DNA of 11,471 nt from JANWHF01 sp036276235 (GTDB lineage Bacteria; Planctomycetota; Phycisphaerae; Tepidisphaerales; Tepidisphaeraceae): contig DATBDZ010000192.1 of NCBI GenBank assembly GCA_036276235.1, forward strand, positions 1 to 11,471. The letters are read 5' to 3'. Numbering within the stretch: position 1 is the first letter of the stretch; every line of letters begins with the position of its first letter. The translations under genes were made by a program, and so were the position numbers. Below the pieces are notes generated by a model. It was not told the DNA's origin. It ran no database searches and saw nothing but the letters and a program-made list of their open reading frames with translations. This document shows positions 1-5,390 of this stretch, piece by piece.

Positions 1-667
1 CTGGCAAGCCGAGCTTGCGCAGCGTCTGATCGACGCGCGCCAGCAGAACATCCAACCCGCCGAACACCCGCTCGCATCCGCCGACCTCCAGCAGCAATCC
101 TTCCGGCGGATCGAGCGCCACCACCGGCGAAAATCGCATCATCCACCGCCCCAGCGCCTCCAGCGCGCGCAAATCTTTAGCCGGCTCATAAGGCAAATGA
201 ATCAGCTGCGGACAAATCGCCCGAACCTGAGCCAACGTCATCCCCACCCGCGCGCCCGCCTGACGAAGCTCGGCGCTGAGCCGCACGACCGTCTGACGAT
301 TGCTCGTGGTTTCAACAATGGCGACGGGCCTTTCTGCTTTTTGCGATTGGAGAGATGCGCCACGCTTTGAGCTGCCCCTTACTCCCTCCCCCGGTACTCC
401 GGGGGAGGGCTGGGGAGGGGGTTGTGTTGAAGGAGCGTCGGGTGGGGTGCATGACATCTTCGACAACGAGTCTTTATCCCCTCCTCCGGTACTCCGGGGG
501 AGGGTTAGGGTGGGGGCCGTTTGCGCGAGTGACAATCGTCCTACACAACCCCCACCCCAGCCCTCCCCCGGAGTACCGGAGGAGGGAGAAATAGACACGC
601 GCGGCTGGCGACGCCGATATCGAAGAATCGGCCAATCCCGCAGATAAACGCATAAAATGGATGTCAC
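1..667 (-). CDS. imuB: ImuB-type Y-family polymerase-like protein, N-terminal part (cut by window edge)
   Basis: Catalytically degenerate Y-family polymerase homologue that, in the ImuA-ImuB-DnaE2 mutasome, links the error-prone polymerase to the sliding clamp during damage-induced mutagenesis (family knowledge). The 222 visible codons have the ImuB order: first beta strand ILCVYLRDWPILRY (residues 4-17, no catalytic acid as in DinB), then RPVAIVE (113-119), GMTLAQVRAICPQL (142-155), RWMMRFSPVVALDPPEGLLLEVGGC (174-198) and RVFGG (200-204). The C-terminus lies beyond position 1. The start is GTG at 667, chosen because GGGAG lies 7 nt upstream at 675-679 and the first strand follows at once. 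Residues about 26-112 are unusual: a Gly/Pro/Ser-rich stretch encoded by three palindromic DNA repeats, without a stop in this frame. ImuA/LexA-type neighbours are not in view. ImuB is favoured over an active Y-polymerase because the first metal-binding Asp motif is absent. Confidence 0.85.
   Translation of the reverse strand, partial: MTSILCVYLRDWPILRYRRRQPRVSISPSSGTPGEGWGGGCVGRLSLAQTAPTLTLPRSTGGGDKDSLSKMSCTPPDAPSTQPPPQPSPGVPGEGVRGSSKRGASLQSQKAERPVAIVETTSNRQTVVRLSAELRQAGARVGMTLAQVRAICPQLIHLPYEPAKDLRALEALGRWMMRFSPVVALDPPEGLLLEVGGCERVFGGLDVLLARVDQTLRKLGLP
382..427 (+). repeat. GC-rich palindromic repeat, copy C, inside imuB
   Basis: The core is CTCCCCCGGTACTCCGGGGG, a near-palindrome around GGTACTCC, followed by AGGGCTGGGGAGGGGG. 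It matches the copies at 477-517 (same orientation) and 545-587 (opposite). It lies within the imuB reading frame, where the minus strand reads PPPQPSPGVPGEGVRG. Confidence 0.85.
477..517 (+). repeat. GC-rich palindromic repeat, copy B, inside imuB
   Basis: Same element as 382-427 (CTCCTCCGGTACTCCGGGGG core, then AGGGTTAGGGTGGGGG). With 545-587 it forms a head-to-head inverted pair about 40 bp long per arm, separated by about 27 bp. In the imuB frame it reads TLTLPRSTGGGDK, a different frame from copy C, still without stops. Confidence 0.85.
545..587 (-). repeat. GC-rich palindromic repeat, copy A, inside imuB
   Basis: Inverted copy of the repeat at 382-427; its minus strand reads CTCCCTCCTCCGGTACTCCG and continues like copy C through GGGCTGGGGTGGGGGTTGTGT. 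In the imuB frame it gives SPSSGTPGEGWGGGCVG. Together with 477-517 it could fold into a very stable stem in imuB mRNA. Confidence 0.85.
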
Positions 668-726
668 AGCAAAACTCCCGTGTTCGCTCTGCCATCCATG
701 GACGAATTGATTCGCAGCTGGGCATT

Positions 727-789
727 CGTAGGGCGGGATTTATCCCGCCGTCCTTCCGCAAATTGCGGCGGGATAAATCCCGCCCTACG
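727..789. repeat. 24-bp perfect inverted repeat with 15-nt loop
   Basis: The left arm 727-750 (CGTAGGGCGGGATTTATCCC, then GCCG) is perfectly complementary to the right arm 766-789. Each arm is itself nearly palindromic (GGCGGGAT/ATCCCGCC), and the loop contains a small CCGCA..TGCGG hairpin. It lies 60 bp upstream of the imuB start. It looks like a mobile palindromic repeat (REP/MITE-like) rather than a terminator, as no T-run follows on either side. Confidence 0.85.
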
Positions 790-802
790 CCTGCGCCACT
801 CG

Positions 803-996
803 CCACGGGCACGCTGTCGCGAGCCCATGCCACCCGACATTGCGGAGGCCCATTAATTTGGGTGCCCGGGGTGCCATGCCTCACGCTTGCGTGAGCATGT
901 GTTTGGGGCATCTGGATATACATGCCCACGCAAGCGTGGGACATGGCACCCCGGCATTAAAGTGGGTGGCATGGGCTTGCGACAGCATGCCCGAGG
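803..996. repeat. 194-bp nested inverted-repeat element (MITE-like)
   Basis: The outer arms 803-835 and 964-996 (33 bp) are complementary with 3 mismatches; they contain GCCCATGCCACCC / GGGTGGCATGGGC. The inner arms 866-900 and 919-953 (35 bp) are complementary with 3 mismatches and contain CCGGGGTGCCATG. Each inner arm carries its own hairpin, CTCACGC-TT-GCGTGAG or CCCACGC-AA-GCGTGGG. No coding capacity is seen. The architecture resembles a non-autonomous mobile element; no target-site duplication was identified. Confidence 0.75.
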
Positions 997-1061
997 CTTC
1001 CAGCCAAACCGCGTTCAAGTTTTGTTAGGATATCGTCCGGAAACTTCCACGGTCAAGAGAA

Positions 1062-1095
1062 GATTTTGTTAGATGGTTTTGCGATTAACAAAATC
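1062..1095 (+). promoter_or_regulatory. Hairpin/dyad in the pckG leader
   Basis: GATTTTGTTA (1062-1071) and TAACAAAATC (1086-1095) are perfect 10-bp inverted arms around a 14-nt centre, ending 66 nt before the pckG ATG. A similar half-site TTTTGTTAGGAT occurs at about 1020-1031. This could be an operator dyad or an mRNA hairpin; the sequence does not decide. Confidence 0.4.
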
Positions 1096-1161
1096 CCTCT
1101 TGGAAACCCCCCGCCGCTCAGATACGCTCGCGTCTGCCGCGTTGTCTCCAAGGATTACCCA

Positions 1162-2979
1162 ATGACCCAAACAATCGATCAACCCGCAGAGCCGGCGACT
1201 TCCACTCTTGCCGCCGTTACCAATATTCACGTTCGCCAATGGATTTCCCGCTGCATCGAGATGTGCAAGCCGGAGGCGATTTATCTCTGCGATGGCAGCG
1301 ATTCGCAGCGCCAGGAACTGCTCGCCCGCGCCGTCGCGGAGCATGTGCTGATCAAGCTCAATCAGCAGAAGCTGCCGAATTGTTATCTGCATCGCAGCAA
1401 TCCCAATGACGTCGCCCGCACCGAGCAGTGCACCTTCATCTGCACGCCCAGTGCCGACATGGCGGGGCCGACCAACAACTGGCTGGAAACCAAAGCCGCG
1501 TATGCAAAGCTGCGCGGGCTTTTTGAAGGCTCGATGCATGGCCGCACGATGTACGTCGTTCCGTTTGTCATGGGCCCGATCGGCTGCCCTTTGGCGAAGG
1601 TCGGCGTGCAGGTGACAGATTCCATCTACGTCGCCATCAGCATGGGCATCATGACGCGCATGGGCAATGTCGCGTGGGATGTGCTGGGCGGCGGCGACGA
1701 ATTCACCCGCTGCCTGCACAGCCTGGGCGATGTGAATCCCGAACGCCGCTACATCTGCCATTTCCCGCTGGATAACACCATCTGGAGCTTCGGCAGCGGA
1801 TATGGCGGCAACGCCCTGCTCGGCAAAAAATCGCTTGCGCTTCGTATCGCCAGCTGGCTGGGCTACCAGGAAGAATGGATGGCCGAGCATATGCTGCTGA
1901 TGGGCGCGCAATCGCCGGATGGCCGCAAGACCTACGTCGCCGCCGCCTTTCCCAGCGCCAGCGGGAAGACCAATTTCGCGATGATGACCCCGCCGCCCAA
2001 GTATCAGCAGCAGGGCTGGAAGATCACAACCGTCGGCGACGACATCGTCTGGATGTGGATCGATCCGCAATCCGGCCGACTGCGCGCCGTCAATCCCGAG
2101 GCCGGCTATTTCGGCGTCCTTCCCGGCACCAATCGCGCTACCAATCCGATCGCGATGGACATCATGTCTCACGACACGATCTATACGAATGTCGGATTGT
2201 TGCCCGATGGCGATGTCTGGTGGGAAGGAAAGACCGACGAGCCGCCCAAGGAATGCATCGACTGGACCGGCCAACCCTGGACGCCGGCCGCGGGAAAAGC
2301 CGAGGGCCGCAAGGCCGCCCACGCCAACAGCCGCTTCACCGCGCCGATGGCCAACAACCCCGCGCTCGATTCCGCCGCCAATGATCCGGATGGCGTGCCG
2401 GTCAGCGCGATCGTGTTCGGCGGCCGCCGCTCGCGCACCATTCCGCTGGTTTTCCAGGCCTTCAACTGGAATCACGGCGTGTACATTGGCGCGACGCTCG
2501 GCTCAGAAACCACCGCCGCCGCCACCGGCCAGGTCGGCGTCGTCCGCCGCGATCCGATGGCGATGCTCCCGTTCATTGGCTACAACATTCGAGACTATCT
2601 CGTCCATTGGTTCCGCATGCGCAAGCGCATGCGCGATTGCCCGCGCGTGTTTCACGTGAATTGGTTTCGCCGCGACGATCAGGGCCGCTTCCTCTGGCCC
2701 GGCTTCGGGGAAAACATGCGCGTGCTCAAATGGATCATCGACCGCTGCCACGGCCACGCCTACGCAGTAGAAACCACGCTAGGCTGGATGCCCCGCGCCC
2801 AGGACATAGATCTCGAAGGCCTCAACATCGACATCAGCCAACTCGAAGCGATCCAGACGGTGGATAACGAAGCCGTGAAGCTGGAGCTGCTCAGCCAGGA
2901 AGAGCTCTTCCTGAAACTCGCGGGAGATCTGCCGAAGGAGATGGTGTTTCAGAGGGAGTTGTTGATCAGCAGGTTGTAG
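1162..2979 (+). CDS. pckG: Phosphoenolpyruvate carboxykinase (GTP)
   Basis: Cytosolic enzyme that interconverts oxaloacetate + GTP and phosphoenolpyruvate + GDP + CO2 (EC 4.1.1.32), the entry step of gluconeogenesis or an anaplerotic reaction. The 605 residues match the usual ~600-620. Visible motifs: substrate Arg in NDVAR (R86), GYGGNALLGKK (213-223, Mn-ligand Lys), AEHM (H243, Mn ligand), P-loop FPSASGKTN (263-271), GDD (292-294, metal Asp and kinase-2) and the C-terminal block NWFRRDD..FLWPGFGENMRVLKW. The start ATG 1162 has AAGGA 7 nt upstream; the frame is open back to 1066 but those residues do not resemble the family. Oddity: the normally conserved reactive Cys of the P-loop (FPSACGKTN in well-studied members) is Ser267. 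It stands alone, with repeat-filled gaps on both sides and a 10-bp dyad in the leader. Confidence 0.97.
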   Translation: MTQTIDQPAEPATSTLAAVTNIHVRQWISRCIEMCKPEAIYLCDGSDSQRQELLARAVAEHVLIKLNQQKLPNCYLHRSNPNDVARTEQCTFICTPSADMAGPTNNWLETKAAYAKLRGLFEGSMHGRTMYVVPFVMGPIGCPLAKVGVQVTDSIYVAISMGIMTRMGNVAWDVLGGGDEFTRCLHSLGDVNPERRYICHFPLDNTIWSFGSGYGGNALLGKKSLALRIASWLGYQEEWMAEHMLLMGAQSPDGRKTYVAAAFPSASGKTNFAMMTPPPKYQQQGWKITTVGDDIVWMWIDPQSGRLRAVNPEAGYFGVLPGTNRATNPIAMDIMSHDTIYTNVGLLPDGDVWWEGKTDEPPKECIDWTGQPWTPAAGKAEGRKAAHANSRFTAPMANNPALDSAANDPDGVPVSAIVFGGRRSRTIPLVFQAFNWNHGVYIGATLGSETTAAATGQVGVVRRDPMAMLPFIGYNIRDYLVHWFRMRKRMRDCPRVFHVNWFRRDDQGRFLWPGFGENMRVLKWIIDRCHGHAYAVETTLGWMPRAQDIDLEGLNIDISQLEAIQTVDNEAVKLELLSQEELFLKLAGDLPKEMVFQRELLISRL

Positions 2980-3063
2980 ACGACTCACGGCGATCTCAAG
3001 GCAGTTTCCGCCGCGCGACCGCCAATCCGCTCGACCCGTTTTCCGAGCTGCCAGCGGGGTCCC

Positions 3064-3093
3064 GCGCGACTCCGCGCGACTCCGCGCGACTCC
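3064..3093. repeat. Tandem repeat GCGCGACTCC x3
   Basis: Three exact contiguous copies of a 10-bp unit about 85 bp after the pckG stop. Confidence 0.9.
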
Positions 3094-3192
3094 TGGCGTG
3101 ATTTGCACTCGGTCGCGCGGCTCATAAAAACTCACGTAAGTCAATCTCGATTTGATATCAAATTCCTGCCGCTTCAATTGTTTTCTATGCGT

Positions 3193-3217
3193 CTCTGCGC
3201 AATCGAATCGCGCAGAG
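3193..3217. repeat. Hairpin CTCTGCGC / GCGCAGAG
   Basis: Perfect 8-bp arms (3193-3200, 3210-3217) with a 9-nt loop. The arms share the CGCAGAG word with the neighbouring tandem repeats, so this may be a minimal form of the same repeat family. No T-run follows. Confidence 0.6.
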
Positions 3218-3317
3218 GCAAAGACCGCAAAGGCGTGCATGCTTCATCCCGCATTGTGTCGAGCTTTCCGGCGCGGGAACAGATAACGACGAAGGGCAAA
3301 ACTTGTTCTCATTCCGA

Positions 3318-3341
3318 CCTCTGCGCCTCTGCGCCTCTGCG
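3318..3341. repeat. Tandem repeat CCTCTGCG x3, followed by TGAGG
   Basis: Three exact copies of the reverse complement of the 8-bp unit found eight times at 3655-3718. The junction CCTCTGCGTGAG mirrors CTCACGCAGAGG at 3651-3662, so the two arrays form an inverted pair around about 310 bp. Confidence 0.85.
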
Positions 3342-3648
3342 TGAGGCCACCGTGCTCGGTCCCCAAAAATCGCGAAAGTGTGGCTCTCCGCGGAACCTGC
3401 TGATTGTTGTGGTGCAGATCCATCGGAGGGAGCGCTTTCGTCCACCAGATATTGTGGTGAGGCCTGCGTTTCCAGCGACTTTCGCGGAGCGCCGAAAGTG
3501 TCGCATTTGTCGCATTCCCGCAGACGACCATTACAGTCGCAAGCTCATTGCTGTCATGGCCTTACGCGACATCATATCGTTTGCGAATCGTGCGACACTC
3601 TTCCTTTTAAAAAGCATCGCCGCGAGCTCACGCGAAGCGAGGAACATT

Positions 3649-3755
3649 ATCTCACGCAGAGGCGCAGAGGCGCAGAGGCGCAGAGGCGCAGAGGCGCAGA
3701 GGCGCAGAGGCGCAGAGGGAATTCCTCTTTGCGGCTCTGCGCCTTCGCGTGAGAT
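3649..3755. repeat. Inverted repeat enclosing CGCAGAGG x8 tandem array
   Basis: Eight exact copies of CGCAGAGG occupy 3655-3718. The outer ends ATCTCACGCAGAGGCGCAG (from 3649) and CTGCGCCTTCGCGTGAGAT (to 3755) are inverted copies with a few mismatches. The array is outside any gene. Exact 8-bp tandem copies suggest slippage and variable copy number. Confidence 0.9.
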
Positions 3756-3866
3756 CTCCCTGGCCCGATCTGGGGTGGCGATGTAATGTTTTGCATCAAA
3801 TTTTGCACCAATCGGTTGCATCTGCGATGGTTGCATGTTGCATTGCCTCCAACCGAAAGAGATATC

Positions 3867-3974
3867 AACCGCAGATGAACGAGGATGAACGCGGATCATT
3901 CAATACCCGCTTCTGCATTGATCTGACTTCGGCGAGCTCAGTCGAGGCGCGTTTATCTGCGTTCATCTGCGGTT
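3867..3974. repeat. Inverted repeat with AACCGCAGATGAACG ends
   Basis: The left arm 3867-3895 (AACCGCAGATGAACG followed by a degenerate second GATGAACGCGGA) and the right arm 3949-3974 (reverse complement AACCGCAGATGAACGCAGAT, then AAACGC) enclose about 50 bp of unique sequence. It is non-coding, of the same general style as the other palindromic repeats here but of a different sequence family. Confidence 0.8.
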
Positions 3975-4043
3975 AATTCTTTTTCCTCGCGCACCATTCT
4001 TCAACATTTGGCGCACCATCTTGATGAAATCTTAGAGGATGAA

Positions 4044-4120
4044 GCCGCGGAGATCGCCAAGAGCGCCGAGACGCGCTCGAACTCCGAGCACGTCTCTGCG
4101 TCCTCCGCGGCCTCTGCGGC
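4044..4120. repeat. Imperfect inverted repeat with GCCGCGGAG ends
   Basis: The arms 4044-4073 and 4091-4120 are complementary at about 22 of 30 positions, beginning GCCGC-GAG and ending GAGACG. It is a third, more degenerate palindromic family in this gap. Confidence 0.6.
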
Positions 4121-4432
4121 CAATTTCTGGGCGATGTAAACAAAACCCATACATTATATATAGTGTTGTAGGAGCCCAGGAGCTTGGCGCTACGGAGCGA
4201 GGAGTCAGCAATCAGAGGCCACAGGAAAAAGTGAGGTCCTCACTATAGAGCAAAATGTTTCCTTTTCCCTTTGTAACCTGCTGCGCCACCGTGAATTACA
4301 GATTATGACCCCCATTTCCGATTTTCCACGATATAAACCATTGTCAATCAAGGGGTTGTGCGCGTCGCTTTAGCCTCGCGCACACGCGCGGCGAAGACAA
4401 ATCTTTAGATTGCAGATTATTTTTTTTTGGCA

Positions 4433-4786
4433 TCACCCTCGCCGCAGCGATTCGGCGTCGAGTCGGCGGTTCTCCGCTTCTCGGTAGCGGCTTTTGACCA
4501 TCGGCAGCAGACCCCCCAGGACGGCTGTCGAGATTACGCCGAGCAGCAGGAGCGGATACCACACGGCGTAGGGCTGATGGTCGATCAATGCGATGACGCC
4601 CCCGATCAGGAAGATGACGCCGACCGCCACCGAGACGCTCATGAGCCCCAGGACGGTTCGGCGAAGCCGGCCGCGCGGGGCGTAAATGCCGGCGAGCGTG
4701 CCGATCAGGCCGCCCAGGCCGCCAAATGCACTGCCGCCGATCGCGCCAAAATATGCCGCGTGTTGTTCGGTCCACCATGGATGCAT
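4433..4786 (-). CDS. Small three-helix membrane protein, unknown function
   Basis: I do not recognise a named family. The 117 residues begin MHPWWTEQHAAYFGAIGGSA and then hold three hydrophobic segments: about 11-35 (Gly-rich, GGLGGLIGTLAG), 44-68 (LGLMSVSVAVGVIFLIGGVIALI) and 73-97 (YAVWYPLLLLGVISTAVLGGLLP). A short Arg-rich charged tail (98-117) is probably cytoplasmic. The start at 4786 is supported by AAGGAGA about 6 nt upstream. It follows the DUF2089-type regulator by 28 nt on the same strand, so the two are very likely co-transcribed and the regulator may act on or with this protein. The Gly-rich first helix suggests tight helix packing; transport or sensing roles cannot be assigned. 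Confidence 0.8.
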   Translation of the reverse strand: MHPWWTEQHAAYFGAIGGSAFGGLGGLIGTLAGIYAPRGRLRRTVLGLMSVSVAVGVIFLIGGVIALIDHQPYAVWYPLLLLGVISTAVLGGLLPMVKSRYREAENRRLDAESLRRG

Positions 4787-4814
4787 GACATTCTCCTTTT
4801 ATAATTTTTTGCGT

Positions 4815-5156
4815 TTATTTTGAATTGCTTTTGCCATCGCGCGTGAGCTTGCGCGCCAGATCGCGTATCGAGCGGGCGTTGGAAGCAGAGAGCTCCCCGC
4901 GCTCGACCAGGCGGGCGAGCAGCTCGCTGATCGGGTCAGGCGCGCGTCCCTTCACAGCCGCCGACAGGCGTTCGATCACCCGATCCAGCCGCCCGCGAAT
5001 CGTCGGGTAGCTAACGCCGTACGCATCCGCCAAGTCCTTCAGCGACCCGGACTTGAGGACCAACTCAACAATCAAATCCAAATCTTCCCGCGGCAGCGTG
5101 AGCAGCGCGTGGCCCTCAAGGTCCGAACGCTCGTTCTTTAACAAATCGAAAGTCAT
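4815..5156 (-). CDS. DUF2089-type helix-turn-helix regulator
   Basis: Small probable DNA-binding protein of 113 residues. The segment LPREDLDLIVELVLKSGSLKDLADAYGVSYPTIRGRLDRVIERL (21-64) is a classic DUF2089 C-terminal core: a helix followed by a helix-turn-helix with SYPTIRGRLD as the likely recognition helix. The N-terminal zinc ribbon found in some DUF2089 proteins is absent. Residues 75-106 form a second helical, charged region that may mediate oligomerisation. I chose ATG 5156 over the longer open frame to 5273 because the extra residues are low-complexity and a promoter (5165-5193) ends just before this ATG. There is no Shine-Dalgarno site, consistent with a leaderless transcript. It heads a two-gene unit with the membrane protein downstream; the regulatory target is unknown, with autoregulation the simplest guess. 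Confidence 0.85.
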   Translation of the reverse strand: MTFDLLKNERSDLEGHALLTLPREDLDLIVELVLKSGSLKDLADAYGVSYPTIRGRLDRVIERLSAAVKGRAPDPISELLARLVERGELSASNARSIRDLARKLTRDGKSNSK

Positions 5157-5164
5157 GTTCAATA

Positions 5165-5193
5165 ATAATAAAGCGGACTTCAATTTTTGTAAA
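5165..5193 (-). promoter_or_regulatory. Sigma-70-like promoter of the DUF2089 gene, predicted leaderless
   Basis: On the minus strand: -35 TTTACA (5188-5193), a 17-bp spacer and -10 TATTAT (5165-5170), each 5 of 6 to consensus. Only 8 nt separate the -10 from the ATG at 5156, so transcription should begin at or within about 2 nt of the start codon. Confidence 0.6.
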
Positions 5194-5390
5194 GGGGAAT
5201 TTCGGAAAATTGAATAAATGCGAGGGCGCGCGGGCTGAAGCGTCCGCCGCGACCGCTTACGCACAGCGGCCAAGCATCGATAATGAGAGCGATACTCGGA
5301 TTATCTAGAGCAGGCGAGCTTGCTCGTGCTTGCTCATTAATGACGTGTTCTACCGTGCCCGATCATACGGCAACTGAATTCCCGCAATAA

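Larger units (their letters stand above)
668..1161. other. Intergenic region between divergent imuB and pckG, repeat-rich
   Basis: No believable gene. The open frames here run through inverted repeats and have no recognisable product. It holds a 24-bp perfect inverted repeat (727-789), a nested inverted-repeat element (803-996) and a hairpin (1062-1095) in the pckG leader. It must also carry the promoters of imuB (minus) and pckG (plus); I could not place either with confidence. Confidence 0.7.
2980..4432. other. Gene-free repeat mosaic downstream of pckG
   Basis: About 1.45 kb with no convincing gene: the open frames translate tandem repeats (RRGAEAQR-type peptides) or have no family resemblance. 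In order it holds a 10-bp unit repeated 3 times (3064-3093), a hairpin 3193-3217, CCTCTGCG x3 (3318-3341), a hairpin near 3473-3505 (GCGACTTTCG / CGAAAGTGTCGC), CGCAGAGG x8 inside an inverted repeat (3649-3755), an inverted repeat 3867-3974, an imperfect one 4044-4120, the 15-bp palindrome AGTGAGGTCCTCACT (4230-4244) and a GC stem TGTGCGCG/CGCGCACA (4357-4384). Confidence 0.75.

Noticed and set aside
474..944. Minus-strand open frame of 156 codons over the imuB start region
   Set aside because: It translates palindromic repeats and overlaps the real imuB N-terminus in another frame; no family resemblance.
1069..2475. Long minus-strand open frame (468 codons) opposite pckG
   Set aside because: Antisense shadow of a GC-rich gene; His/Ala/Arg-rich with no motif, while pckG in the same place is certain.
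3655..3718. Possible CRISPR-like array
   Set aside because: Units are 8 bp and contiguous with no spacers; it is a simple tandem repeat.
3103..3786. Plus-strand open frame of 227 codons after pckG
   Set aside because: It runs through the tandem arrays (RRGAEAQR peptides), has no ribosome site at its ATG and no recognisable domain.
4400..4428. Plus-strand terminator (AATCT/AGATT stem then nine T)
   Set aside because: The stem is only 5 bp and AT-rich, and there is no plus-strand gene within 1.4 kb upstream.
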